A DNA stretch of 64,000 bases, from assembly GCA_963781805.1 (NCBI GenBank), contig CAWAHF010000004.1, forward strand, positions 1,674,001-1,738,000, in the 5' to 3' direction. Made by a program: the position numbers and the translations under genes. Position 1 is the stretch's first letter, and each line of letters starts with the position of its first letter. This document shows, piece after piece, positions 37,420 through 46,951 of the stretch. Under the pieces are notes generated by a model that saw only the letters and a list, made by a program, of their open reading frames with translations, ran no database searches and had not been told where the DNA came from. Source of the DNA: JAFGPL01 sp963781805. Lineage in GTDB: Bacteria; Bacteroidota; Bacteroidia; Bacteroidales; UBA10428.

Positions 37420-38346
37420 ATGAAAAAATTTCTAATTATACTTCTAAGCGCCTTATCTTTTGGTTGTTTTTCACAGAAAAACAAAGAGATTCATATGTTC
37501 TCGTTTTTCAAAGGTAATGGAACAGATGGTTTGCATCTTGCTTATAGCCAGGATGGTTATAACTGGACAGCATTAAGAAATGACAGTTCGTTCCTTAAAC
37601 CCTCTGCAGGAAAAGACAAACTGATGCGGGATCCATGCATCATTATCGGTCCGGATAAGCAATTTCATATGGTATGGACGGTAAGCTGGTTTGAAAAGGG
37701 GATAGGTTATGCCAGCTCACCCGATTTGATAAACTGGTCCGAACAGCAATACATCCCTGTTATGGAACACGAAAAAGATGCAAAGAACTGCTGGGCTCCT
37801 GAATTGTTTTATGATGAAGTAAATGGTGATTACATGATTTACTGGGCCACCACTATACCCGGAAGATTCCCTGCCACAGATTCACTCGGAGATAAAGGAT
37901 TGAACCATAGAATTTATTATGTAACCACCAAGAACTTTAAAAATTTTAGTAAAACAAAACTTCTTTTCGATCCCGGATTTAATTCTATTGATGCAACCAT
38001 AAAAAAAGTTGACGAGACTTACATCATGTTTGTTAAAAATGAAACACTCAAATCCATACCGGAAAAAAATATCCGGATTGTAAGAAGCAAGTATCTTACT
38101 CACGGCTGGGGAACAGCAAGCGACCCCATCACCCCTTCGTGGACTGAAGGTCCAACCGCGTTTCAACTTAATGGCAAGTGGATTGTCTATTTTGATTTAT
38201 ACAGAAATCACAGAATGGGCGCTGTTATATCTGACAACCTGGAACACTGGACGAACATTACCGATAGTATCCATTTCCCTGAAGGTACCAGACATGGAAC
38301 AGTTTTTAAAACATCATCAGATATACTGGAAAAACTTTTAAAGTAA
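37420..38346 (+). CDS. GH43-like glycosidase (five-bladed beta-propeller), exported
   Basis: 308 residues from the ATG at 37420 (MKKFLIILLSALSFGCFSQ); a TTG two codons earlier is not needed. A signal peptide, possibly lipoprotein (SFGCFS), is followed by a five-bladed propeller similar to families 43/117: GLHLAYSQDGYNWTAL, MRDPCIIIGPDKQFHMVW, GIGYASSPDLINWSEQQ, NCWAPELFYDEVNGDYMIYW. These glycosidases act on arabinose-, xylose- or galactose-containing chains. The general base/acid residues of family 43 are plausible at D in RDPC and E in APEL. It sits after the exporter pair and 13 bases before the REC/PPDK gene, so the operon link is ambiguous. Confidence 0.82.
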   Translation: MKKFLIILLSALSFGCFSQKNKEIHMFSFFKGNGTDGLHLAYSQDGYNWTALRNDSSFLKPSAGKDKLMRDPCIIIGPDKQFHMVWTVSWFEKGIGYASSPDLINWSEQQYIPVMEHEKDAKNCWAPELFYDEVNGDYMIYWATTIPGRFPATDSLGDKGLNHRIYYVTTKNFKNFSKTKLLFDPGFNSIDATIKKVDETYIMFVKNETLKSIPEKNIRIVRSKYLTHGWGTASDPITPSWTEGPTAFQLNGKWIVYFDLYRNHRMGAVISDNLEHWTNITDSIHFPEGTRHGTVFKTSSDILEKLLK

Positions 38347-38359
38347 CACCCTGCAGTAA

Positions 38360-41335
38360 ATGAACAAACCGATTGAAACCGGCGGTACCTATTATTTCAG
38401 CGATACATCCTTCAATCTTCTGATGCAAAAACGTATCAGAAGAGTTATGGTAATTTGCAGCAGTTACGATTTTTTTATGATTGAAGAAGATGGCCGGATT
38501 GACGAACAGATTTTTAACGAATATGTTTCGTTGAGTTTAAGATATCCTCCTGTTTTTGTTCATGCCGATTCGGCAAAAAAAGCTTTCAGTATCCTTGAAA
38601 AAGATTCCATAGACCTTATCATCGAAATGCTGAGCATCGGTGATGTGAATACTTTTGAGCTGGCAAAACAAATCAAGGCTAAATACAGCCATATTCCCAT
38701 TGTGGTACTAACGCATTTTTCAAGAGAAGTTTCCCTGAAGCTTGAAAATGAAGACACAAGTGCCATTGATTATGTTTTTAGCTGGTTGGGAAATGCAGAT
38801 TTGCTGCTTGCCATCATTAAACTGATTGAAGATAAGATGAATGCTGTATTTGATATCGGTGAGGTAGGAGTTCAATGCATACTTCTTGTCGAAGATTCGG
38901 TTAGATTTATTTCTTCCTATCTTCCAAATTTGTATAAAATAATCTTATACCAGTCGTCTGAAATAATGAAGGAGGCCCTGAATGAACACCAGAAAATGCT
39001 TCGCCGCAGGGGCCGCCCAAAAATACTTTTAGCCAAAAACTACAATGAGGCGATAGAACTTTTTCAAAAATATAAAAGCAATATTCTTGGTATTATTTCA
39101 GATGCAAGTTACAAAATCACTCCCAATAAAAAAGAAGTTAAAACAAAGGCAGGCCTGGAGTTGTGCCGGATTGTCAAGTTGGAAGATCCCAATATTCCAT
39201 TCCTGCTTCAATCGTCGGATATTTCAAACAAAGAGGCAGCCAACGAGATGGGAGCTGGTTTTTTGCACAAATATTCCAAAAATCTTTCGAATGAATTGCG
39301 GGATTACGTAATCACCAATTTTGGTTTTGGAGATTTTATTTTCCGTGATCCAAAAACGCTTGAAAAAAAATATGTTGCAACCGATTTAAAAACGCTTCAT
39401 CAACTAATTCTGGAGATTCCAGATGATATATTCATTTTTCATACCTCCAAAGACGATCTCTCCAAATGGCTTAATGCAAGAGCTCTGTTTCCGATTGCCC
39501 AGATTTTCAAGCCAACCAAACTGGATGATTTTAAAAACACTGATGAAGCCCGTAAATACATTTACAGGGCCATTTCGAATTACCGTTCGAGCAAGTCACA
39601 AGCCGTGATTGCTGAGTTTAACCAAAAAATATTTGATGAATACCTCGGCTTTTCAAGAATTGGAGAAGGTTCTATTGGCGGTAAAGCCAGGGGACTTGCT
39701 TTTATTAATTCCATCATCATTAAACAGGATTTTCAGAATGAATTTAAGGATACTATTATAACCGTACCAAGAACAGTGGTTCTGAGTACCGAAGTTTTTG
39801 ATGATTTTATGGAGATAAATAAACTCTATAAAATCGGGTTTTCAAACCAGAGTGATGAGGAAATCCTGCGACAATTTGTTGCCGCTAAATTACCCGAACA
39901 TGTACGTCAGGATTTGTCAGCAATTATCAATATTGCAAAAAATCCAATTGCCATACGTTCATCAAGCAAACTTGAAGATTCATTTTTTCAACCCTTTGCA
40001 GGAATTTATAACACCTATATGGTTCCGATGCCCGAGAATAAAATTCTGGCCTTTAAACTGCTCGAAGATGCCATTAAATGTGTGTATGCATCGGTTTATT
40101 TCAATACAAGCAAATCTTACATGCTGGCTACCACCAACTCGCTTGATGAGGAAAAAATGGGTATCATCATTCAGGAAGTTTGCGGTAGTCGCTACGGTAA
40201 CAGATTCTACCCGGTTATTTCCGGAGTTGCCAGATCGGTAAATTATTATCCAGTCTTTCCTGAAAAATCGGAAGAAGGGATTGCAACCATAGCCTTCGGA
40301 TTGGGAAAACTGATTGCAGAAGGCGGCATGGCGTTGAGATTTTCTCCTAAATATCCCAAAAAGCTTATGCAGCTGTCATCGGCAGATAATGCAATCAGAA
40401 ACACGCAACACCATTTTTATGCAGTGGATTTAAATCCCGGAACATTTATTCCTTCGGTCGACGATAAAGTTAACCTGCTTAAATTAAAAATATCCGAAGC
40501 CGAAAACGACAATGCACTAAAATATGCAGCCTCGGTTTATGATATGGAAAACAATATCATCCGGGATGGAATTAACTCTCCGGGTAAAAAAATAATTACC
40601 TTTTCAAATATCTTGTTACACAATGTCTTTCCTCTTGCCGAAATTATTGATATGCTTCTGCAACGTGGACAAAAGGAACTGAATAATCCTGTAGAAATTG
40701 AATTTGCCGTCAACCTCGACAGGCCCGACGGACAGCCAAAAATATTTAATTTTCTGCAAATCAGGCCTATTGTAGCTCATTTTCATGAGATCAATTTTAA
40801 AATTCAGGATGTCGATCCTGAAAGCACTATCATTTATTCTGAAAAGGCCATGGGTAACGGAAGGTTCGAAAATATCTCGCATATTCTGTATGTAAAACCT
40901 GAAAAATTCAATCCTGCCAAAAGTACGCAGATGGCAAAGGAAATTGAAGAATTAAACTCGAGACTACAACACCAAAAAGAGAACTATGTATTGATTGGAC
41001 CCGGAAGATGGGGGTCAAGCGATTCATGGTTGGGGATACCCATAAAATGGGCACAGATTTCAGGAGCAAGAATAATTATTGAATCGGGACTTGAAGCATA
41101 TCAGATTGATCCTAGCCAGGGCACACATTTCTTTCATAATCTGACTACATTCGGAGTTGGATATTTTACCGTATCCCCACACTTAAAGGATGGATTTTAC
41201 GACATAGATTTTCTAAACAATCAGCCAACAATTGTTGAAACCAATTACCTTAGGCTTGTGAAATTCGTTAATCCTTTAAGAATTGAAGTCGACGGAAGAA
41301 ACAATAAAGGTGTTGTATATAAACCTGTTCCTTAG
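38360..41335 (+). CDS. REC-like domains fused to a pyruvate phosphate dikinase/PEP synthase N-terminal domain
   Basis: 991 residues. The first 330 hold two receiver-like regions: about 15-155 (LIIEMLSIGDVNTFELAKQI, IPIVVLTHFSR) with a degenerate phosphoacceptor, and about 170-320 (CILLVEDSVRF, GIISDASYKI, PFLLQSSDISNKEAANEMGAG). Residues 420-730 match the ATP-grasp-type nucleotide-binding domain of PEP synthase/PPDK: RIGEGSIGGKARGLAF, IAIRSSSKLEDSFFQPFAGIY, GIIIQEVCGSRYGNRFYPVISGVA. The swivelling phosphohistidine and PEP barrel domains of true dikinases are missing. The C-terminus has a tract GPGRWGSSDSWLGIPIKW that I cannot assign. It may phosphorylate or bind something under phosphorelay control; the reaction is unknown. 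Confidence 0.8.
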   Translation: MNKPIETGGTYYFSDTSFNLLMQKRIRRVMVICSSYDFFMIEEDGRIDEQIFNEYVSLSLRYPPVFVHADSAKKAFSILEKDSIDLIIEMLSIGDVNTFELAKQIKAKYSHIPIVVLTHFSREVSLKLENEDTSAIDYVFSWLGNADLLLAIIKLIEDKMNAVFDIGEVGVQCILLVEDSVRFISSYLPNLYKIILYQSSEIMKEALNEHQKMLRRRGRPKILLAKNYNEAIELFQKYKSNILGIISDASYKITPNKKEVKTKAGLELCRIVKLEDPNIPFLLQSSDISNKEAANEMGAGFLHKYSKNLSNELRDYVITNFGFGDFIFRDPKTLEKKYVATDLKTLHQLILEIPDDIFIFHTSKDDLSKWLNARALFPIAQIFKPTKLDDFKNTDEARKYIYRAISNYRSSKSQAVIAEFNQKIFDEYLGFSRIGEGSIGGKARGLAFINSIIIKQDFQNEFKDTIITVPRTVVLSTEVFDDFMEINKLYKIGFSNQSDEEILRQFVAAKLPEHVRQDLSAIINIAKNPIAIRSSSKLEDSFFQPFAGIYNTYMVPMPENKILAFKLLEDAIKCVYASVYFNTSKSYMLATTNSLDEEKMGIIIQEVCGSRYGNRFYPVISGVARSVNYYPVFPEKSEEGIATIAFGLGKLIAEGGMALRFSPKYPKKLMQLSSADNAIRNTQHHFYAVDLNPGTFIPSVDDKVNLLKLKISEAENDNALKYAASVYDMENNIIRDGINSPGKKIITFSNILLHNVFPLAEIIDMLLQRGQKELNNPVEIEFAVNLDRPDGQPKIFNFLQIRPIVAHFHEINFKIQDVDPESTIIYSEKAMGNGRFENISHILYVKPEKFNPAKSTQMAKEIEELNSRLQHQKENYVLIGPGRWGSSDSWLGIPIKWAQISGARIIIESGLEAYQIDPSQGTHFFHNLTTFGVGYFTVSPHLKDGFYDIDFLNNQPTIVETNYLRLVKFVNPLRIEVDGRNNKGVVYKPVP

Positions 41336-41583
41336 CAACTATCGGTTTTACAAGATAGAGATATTAAACCGGAAAATGATTCCGCGATTCTCTAAAAATA
41401 TTTTCTGCGAGATCCATTAAGACGGAAACCGGAAATCATCTTCAAAATATGAATAATTCTAAAGCTTTATATCTTTAGATAAATGGACTAAAACTGTTCA
41501 TAACTCATCTAACAAATCAGTTAACTTTTAATTAAGTTTGTTTACGAGATGATAGAAAACACATCTCCAAATGTCAGGTGCAG

Positions 41584-43890
41584 ATGATTAGATGTAGCTT
41601 TATTTTATTATTGTTAATTGCAGTTTGGAATACGCAGGCACAGGATTGGGCCCGGATTAATGAACTTACCTATGATGCCGAATATTATTTTATGACAAAA
41701 CAATATGATAAAGCAATTAAATCATATTCGGATATTTTAAAACAAATTCCCGACAACGCAAATATCAAGTATAAGCTCGGTGTATGTTATCTCAATACCG
41801 ATAATGAAAAGGATAAAGCCATTCAATATTTTAATGAGGCAAGCTCAAATATTTCTCCGGATTACAATCCAAATTCCGATAAAGAAGAGGGAGCGCCGCT
41901 TGAAACATACTTCCTGCTGGGAAGCGCCTACAGGGTGACTAATCAGCTGGATAAAGCAGTCAATGCATACAGGGATTATATGGTGAACCTAAATCCCAAA
42001 GAGACAAAGCAACGGCAGATTGCAGAGCATTACCTGGAAGCATGTCAGACTGCAAAAGAGATGATGGCAAATCCCAGATCAGTAACAATTACCAATCTGG
42101 GAAATCTAATCAATGATGAATCTTCTAATTTCAATGCGGTAATTTCGGGCGATGGCAATACCCTTGTTTATACCACAAGTAAAAAGTATATTTACAATAT
42201 CATGATGTCTGCCAAAGCAAATGGCACATGGACCAAACCAAAAGCAATCACCCGGCAAATTACTTCAAAAAATAATTTTAAAACTTCAGCAATATCTGCA
42301 GATGGAACCACCCTTTACCTCGTGGAAGAAGATCCATTCAATTCGGAAATTTACACCAGCACCCTGACAAAGGGCAGATGGTCAAGTGCGCAAAAGCTGA
42401 AGAAACCCATTAACAGCAAGATGAACGAGACCCATGCCAGTCCTTCCCCTGATGGTAAAACCCTTTATTTCACCAGCAACCGAACCGGAGGCGAAGGTGA
42501 CCTGGATATTTATTATTGCACTCAGGATGAAAAAGGGAAATGGGGCAAGCCTGTAAATATGGGGCCTAAAATCAATACGCTGTATAACGAAGAGACGCCA
42601 TTCATTTCTCCTGATGGTAATAGGTTATACTTTAGTTCGGAGGGACACACAGGGATGGGAGGTTATGATATATTTTACATTAATCTTCATGAGGTTGGTT
42701 CGGAACCTGTTAACCTGGGATATCCAATCAATACCACAGATAATGATTTGTTTTTCGTTCCAGGCAGTAACAAATATGAGGGATATTATGCACGTATGGA
42801 TCCTTCCGGTTATGGGAGCAAAGACATTGATTTTATAGAAATTCATCCTGCCGTTGAACTTACCGGAACCATACTCCCGGACAATAATCCTTTGAGTATA
42901 GACACCAACCTTTTTATGGTTTCTTTGATTGATTTAAGCAATTATTCTACCTTATCTCCAACAAAACCCAGAACTGAACAGGGAGGTTTCTCATATAAAA
43001 TTATCCCGGGAAAATATTTGCTTTCTGTGAATGCTCCTGATTATAAGTCATTCAGTAAAGAAATTGAGATCGATCAGGACCCGCAGGAGCTTAAAATGAC
43101 AGTAAATGCTCCCCTTACTTATGAACCTCCGGTAGTTGCCGAAACCGAAATGCCGGAAAATCAGGCGGAAGAGGTACCACCCACTACAGAAAATGTTCCT
43201 GAAATAAAAGAGGAGCCTGTACAACCCGAAATAACCGAACCTCCTGCAAAAACAGAAGAACCCATAATTACTGAACAACCTGTAACAGAAATGGTAACCA
43301 CTCCGCAAATTGTTGAAAAACCTGTTGCAATTGAAACTGAATTGAAACCAATATCAAAACCTGTAACAGTTTCTCCATCCAGGCCCGCTATCACTTATAC
43401 AGGTCAGTCTTTTATCGATGAAGTGGTAAATGAATTGAACGATGTTTCAGCAATACCTTCCGGCACACCTGTGACATACACTGTTCAACTGTTTGCGCTC
43501 AGTAAACCGGTAGACCTGAGTTATTTCAGAAATCTTGAAGGTATTTCGGTGCACCTGGATGCCGATAATTTATATAAATATACCTGGGGCATTGTAAACA
43601 CGTTGGATGAAGCAGAAAATTTGAAGAATCAGGCAAAAGCCATTGGATACCGGGATGTAATTATCCGCCGCAGGGCCATTATTCCGGAATATACTATCCA
43701 GGTAATGGCAGGTAAAGCTCCGGTTGATTTCGGTTATTTCAGAAAGTTCGACAGACTAAAAGTAACACTAGGCAGGGATGGATATAATCGTTACTTTATC
43801 GGGGAATATGCTGATTTGAATGAAGCCCGGGATGAACTAAACAGGTTAAAAGAAATGGGATATCCTAAGGCATTCATTAAAAAACTTTAA
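41584..43890 (+). CDS. Envelope protein with TPR, PD40 beta-propeller and two SPOR-like C-terminal repeats
   Basis: 768 residues from the ATG at 41584 (MIRCSFILLLLIAVWNTQAQ); a GTG two codons earlier would add only MQ. TPR motifs (about 30-160: AEYYFMTKQYDKAIKSYSDIL) are followed by a WD40-like PD40 propeller (about 175-420) with repeats of SPDGKTLYFTSNRTGGEGDLDIY type. A carboxypeptidase-like insert and a Pro/Glu-rich linker (about 510-600) come next. Two SPOR-like units end the protein (about 630-700 VTYTVQLFALSKPVDLSYF, about 700-768 YTIQVMAGKAPVDFGYFRK). The architecture resembles PorE/OmpA-type T9SS or gliding-associated proteins, but peptidoglycan-type repeats replace the OmpA domain. 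Role inferred as cell-envelope anchoring. Confidence 0.75.
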   Translation: MIRCSFILLLLIAVWNTQAQDWARINELTYDAEYYFMTKQYDKAIKSYSDILKQIPDNANIKYKLGVCYLNTDNEKDKAIQYFNEASSNISPDYNPNSDKEEGAPLETYFLLGSAYRVTNQLDKAVNAYRDYMVNLNPKETKQRQIAEHYLEACQTAKEMMANPRSVTITNLGNLINDESSNFNAVISGDGNTLVYTTSKKYIYNIMMSAKANGTWTKPKAITRQITSKNNFKTSAISADGTTLYLVEEDPFNSEIYTSTLTKGRWSSAQKLKKPINSKMNETHASPSPDGKTLYFTSNRTGGEGDLDIYYCTQDEKGKWGKPVNMGPKINTLYNEETPFISPDGNRLYFSSEGHTGMGGYDIFYINLHEVGSEPVNLGYPINTTDNDLFFVPGSNKYEGYYARMDPSGYGSKDIDFIEIHPAVELTGTILPDNNPLSIDTNLFMVSLIDLSNYSTLSPTKPRTEQGGFSYKIIPGKYLLSVNAPDYKSFSKEIEIDQDPQELKMTVNAPLTYEPPVVAETEMPENQAEEVPPTTENVPEIKEEPVQPEITEPPAKTEEPIITEQPVTEMVTTPQIVEKPVAIETELKPISKPVTVSPSRPAITYTGQSFIDEVVNELNDVSAIPSGTPVTYTVQLFALSKPVDLSYFRNLEGISVHLDADNLYKYTWGIVNTLDEAENLKNQAKAIGYRDVIIRRRAIIPEYTIQVMAGKAPVDFGYFRKFDRLKVTLGRDGYNRYFIGEYADLNEARDELNRLKEMGYPKAFIKKL

Positions 43891-43946
43891 AAAATTTTAG
43901 CCTTAACACGCTGGTCATTTTATTTTTTTTTATTGAGTTTACTATT

Positions 43947-44417
43947 TTGATTGAATTACTTTTCATATTAGGTTTCTCGCTGCATAATATCGAGGAAGTC
44001 CTATGGTTGCCACAATGGTCAAAGCATGCAAAAAAATTCCATCGGGAGGTAACCAATAATGAATTTCGTTTTGCTGTAATTCTGGTTACCGCCATAGGTT
44101 ATCTGATAACTTTTCAATATCTAGTATTTGGTTCTGAGTCAATAGTCTCAAGATATATTTTCCTGGGATTTGTTATGATGATGGTGCTGAATGCCATCTT
44201 TCCACATCTGGCTGCTACAATATTTCTGAAGAAATATGCACCTGGAACCATTACGGCTCTTGTTCTCAATGTACCTATCGGTTTGTATCTTCTTTTTACA
44301 AAAATTATTAGTAGTCGCGAACTGCTTATTGTAATTATTTCTGCCATAGCGTTATCCGCTATTATACTTCCTTTACTTAATTTGTTTTTTAAGGCGGGGA
44401 AGAAGCTATTTGGGTGA
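43947..44417 (+). CDS. HXXEE-domain integral membrane protein
   Basis: 156 residues, four to five transmembrane helices. The family's name motif is visible as HNIEE in the first helix (FSLHNIEEVLWLPQWSKHA), and the second half has FPHLAATIFLKKYAPGTITALVL. No ATG precedes the motif in frame, so TTG at 43947 is the likely start. The family has no established function. It is convergent with the methyltransferase gene. Confidence 0.8.
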   Translation: MIELLFILGFSLHNIEEVLWLPQWSKHAKKFHREVTNNEFRFAVILVTAIGYLITFQYLVFGSESIVSRYIFLGFVMMMVLNAIFPHLAATIFLKKYAPGTITALVLNVPIGLYLLFTKIISSRELLIVIISAIALSAIILPLLNLFFKAGKKLFG

Positions 44418-44474
44418 AATATAAAATGTATTTTAATTCAACTATTTATCATACTAAGAATCTAATCCTGAAAG

Positions 44475-45281
44475 TTACTTCATCCCAATCCCCTTAAAAA
44501 AAGTATAGCAAAAAACGCCATCGGGCTCAGCTGTGCGGTATAAATCCTGTATCCCGTGAACGAAATTCTCCTTACAAATAATTCCTTTTTTAACTGCAGT
44601 ATCCCCCACCCCTTCAATCATAGCCGTAAAGGTATTTTTGATAAATCCTTCGACCAATCCCGGTTTGCCTGCGTCAACATAAACCATTCTCGGTGAAACA
44701 TTAACCTCAGTAAATCCGGCTGAAGACAACAAAGGATATAACTCCCTTCCGATGTTAGAATTTCCTCCGTTTTGTTTCTGAAGCTGTATCTGACAATTGA
44801 TTGCTGCATGTGCATATGTACTGTCAGGATAAAAGAACGTGGAACCGTGATCGCCTTCAATAGCCATTAATTTACCTCCCGGCTTCAATACTCTTTTTAA
44901 TTCATTTAGAGCTAGCTTCGGATTGCTGAGGTGTTCCAGTACGAAACAAACAATTATACTATCAAAGGTCTCATCCCCGAAAGGTAATTGATAAATATCT
45001 GCCTGCAAGAATTCGACATTGCCGATGCCTGACTTTTTGACCATATGCTGTGCCTGTTTAAGTGATTCTTCCGAGATATCGATCGATAGAAATTTAACAC
45101 CGGGATTTTTTAGCGCAATAATTCTGGTTTGTGCACCCACACCGCAACCTGCCTCAAGCACATAACTCCCGTTGGGAAATAAGGTGTCATGGTGAATCAG
45201 TTCTTCAAGGGTACCCGCCTGATCGTTTAACCTCTCTGTTTCCCTGTCTGAATAACCATGCACATATGGGTTGTTTTCCAT
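44475..45281 (-). CDS. Class I SAM-dependent methyltransferase
   Basis: 268 residues from the ATG at 45281 (MENNPYVHGYSDRETERLND); an in-frame ATG 18 codons earlier gives no better N-terminus. A UbiE/COQ5-type Rossmann fold shows motif I VLEAGCGVGAQT, motif II LSIDISEESL, IEFLQADIYQLPF-like residues and the post-motif FDSIIVCFVLEHL. Two C-terminal stretches (EVNVSPRMVYVDAGKPGLVEG) could form the substrate site. The acceptor is unknown. It shares 87 bases of intergenic space with the MscS gene on the same strand. Confidence 0.88.
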   Translation of the reverse strand: MENNPYVHGYSDRETERLNDQAGTLEELIHHDTLFPNGSYVLEAGCGVGAQTRIIALKNPGVKFLSIDISEESLKQAQHMVKKSGIGNVEFLQADIYQLPFGDETFDSIIVCFVLEHLSNPKLALNELKRVLKPGGKLMAIEGDHGSTFFYPDSTYAHAAINCQIQLQKQNGGNSNIGRELYPLLSSAGFTEVNVSPRMVYVDAGKPGLVEGFIKNTFTAMIEGVGDTAVKKGIICKENFVHGIQDLYRTAEPDGVFCYTFFKGIGMK

Positions 45282-45368
45282 ATTTTTTTTGCTCAAAAAT
45301 AGCAATATACCACAAGTTGCATAGCAATTTAACAATGATTAACTATTTAACGGAAACCAAAAAGAATT

Positions 45369-46187
45369 TTATTTGTCCGGATTCTTAATATGAACATCCC
45401 GCTGTGGAAAGGGTATCTGGATGCAATTTTCTTTAAAGGCATCAAAAATTTTCACTCTCATTTCACTTTTAATGTTTTCAATTCTGAATACCTCTTCGGC
45501 CCAGAAATATAGCGTAAAAGCAAGGGAGGAATCTCCGTAATCATTAAACCTGACAAAAGGAGAAGGTTTTTTAAGAATTCCTGACTGTTCCACCGCTACC
45601 TTCTCCAGTACTTTCATAACCAGATGTACATCGGAAGAATAAGATACACCCACCGCTATTTCAAATCTTGAGGCAATTTCACTATGCGTCCAGTTGATGA
45701 TGTTGTTTCGGGTAAACTCCGAATTCGGAACGATAATGTACTTATCGTCGCGGGTTAATACAGTGGTTGTACGTATATTAATATCCTGGACCTTACAAAC
45801 AATTCCACTAACATCAATGATATCGTTCACTTTCACGGTTCCATCGATAAGTATGACAATTCCTGAAACAAAATCGCTAAAGAGGTTCTGTATCCCCAAG
45901 CCTAACCCAACAAGCAATGCTGCAGAGCCTGCCAGAATCAGCGAAATATTAACCCCAAAAATCTGAAATCCAATAATGATTGAAAAAACAACAAGAACAT
46001 ATTTTGACAGCTGATAAAGTGCATATTTTTTCGAAATATCGAATCTGGTAGATCTATAAATCAATTTCTTTATAAAAAACAGAACAAATATAAGAGCGAA
46101 AACTAAAACCAACAGACCCAGCAGGTTTGAAACCCGAATGGCGTGTTTATCGGCTTCGACGAGTGTATAGTTTAAAAAATCTCTCAT
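45369..46187 (-). CDS. MscS-family mechanosensitive channel
   Basis: 272 residues. Three transmembrane helices (about 18-42, 55-75, 82-110) end in the pore-lining TM3 with SAALLVGLGLGIQNLFSDFVSG, the Gly/Ala pattern of MscS. The beta domain follows (FTVPSISM equivalent GTVKVNDIIDVSGIVCKVQDINIRTT), with DDKYIIVPNSEF and the cytoplasmic alpha/beta vestibule. It opens on membrane tension to release solutes on hypo-osmotic shock. It has the minimal MscS length with no extra N-terminal domain. It lies upstream of the methyltransferase gene; no functional link is obvious. Confidence 0.93.
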   Translation of the reverse strand: MRDFLNYTLVEADKHAIRVSNLLGLLVLVFALIFVLFFIKKLIYRSTRFDISKKYALYQLSKYVLVVFSIIIGFQIFGVNISLILAGSAALLVGLGLGIQNLFSDFVSGIVILIDGTVKVNDIIDVSGIVCKVQDINIRTTTVLTRDDKYIIVPNSEFTRNNIINWTHSEIASRFEIAVGVSYSSDVHLVMKVLEKVAVEQSGILKKPSPFVRFNDYGDSSLAFTLYFWAEEVFRIENIKSEMRVKIFDAFKENCIQIPFPQRDVHIKNPDK

Positions 46188-46299
46188 TATCAGTTATAAT
46201 ATTACGAGGATGTAAGGTACTTAATATTCATAAGTCTTACAACTTATCCTTTTCTATCTGATACATTGAGAATCTTTTAAATATTGCCAATATTGGAGT

Positions 46300-46632
46300 T
46301 CAGTCTCTCAATCCCACTCCCAATACACTATTGGTTTCCGGATTGATGTAAATGGTTATGGGTCCCAGCAAAGCATCATTACTGGTTTTAAAAATCACTG
46401 CAAAGGCAGGAACAGGGTACAATTCTTCACCTTTAGCTTGGGGCCATCCTGCATAGACTGTTTCAATAACTTCTGCATTTTCCCAGTCAATACTAACCGT
46501 TGCTTTGTCTTGCTCACTAAGATAATTCCAGACAATTTCCCTGTAAATCATATATTTATCTGTTTCATTATCTTTTTTGCAGCATTGCAACATAGGTAAA
46601 CATAATACCAATAACATAAATTATCTTTTCAT
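46300..46632 (-). pseudogene. Small lipoprotein with a premature stop in the signal peptide
   Basis: An ATG at 46632 reads MKR, then TAA at 46623-46621, then FMLLVLCLPMLQCCKKDNETD in the same frame to a stop at 46300. Replacing the stop by a Tyr codon would give an ordinary lipoprotein signal with a basic start and lipobox LPMLQC. The remaining open frame from the ATG at 46617 (105 residues) lacks a basic N-terminus, so secretion would be weak. The mature part (DKATVSIDWENAEVIETVY, FAVIFKTSNDALLGPITIYI) has no recognised domain. It is either a recent loss of function, a restart-tolerant gene or a base-call error. It lies between MscS and a repeat element. Confidence 0.55.
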
Positions 46633-46765
46633 ATCTGATAAAATTTAAATTCATCATAATTGATATTTTAAACATTGAAAGGTTGCGTGGGTTAGAATAA
46701 ATATCAATTTATTTTAGGGATGGCAAACTAAAGGATGAATAGGTCTTTGACTTTAGTCAACCTAA

Positions 46766-46940
46766 TGTCATGTCAATCTTATTATGACATATAGTCACCC
46801 TGAACTCCTGCCTGGCTGGCCTCGGCAGACAGGTGATTCAGGGTCTATGGAAGATTAAAGAGATTAGCTTCTGCTGAGCCTTTCAGGGTTCCGAATCAAG
46901 TTCGGAATGACTTAACCGTTTTTTAATACTTGACATGACA
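46766..46940. repeat. 175-base element with 11-base terminal inverted repeats and nested hairpins
   Basis: TGTCATGTCAA at the left end is the exact complement of TTGACATGACA at the right. Inside, ACCCTGAA (near 46797) pairs with TTCAGGGT around a CCTGCCTG...CAGACAGG hairpin, and a second TTCAGGGTTCCGAATC/GTTCGGAATGAC-like palindrome lies on the right. This looks like a MITE or REP-type mobile repeat. It fills the 334-base gap between the damaged lipoprotein and the 46952-47578 gene, which otherwise holds nothing. Confidence 0.6.
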
Positions 46941-46951
46941 CTACTACTATA

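Noticed and set aside
46860..46920. GTTCCGAATC-like sequence suggesting a tRNA T-arm
   Set aside because: No cloverleaf pairing or acceptor stem could be formed; it belongs to the palindromic repeat.
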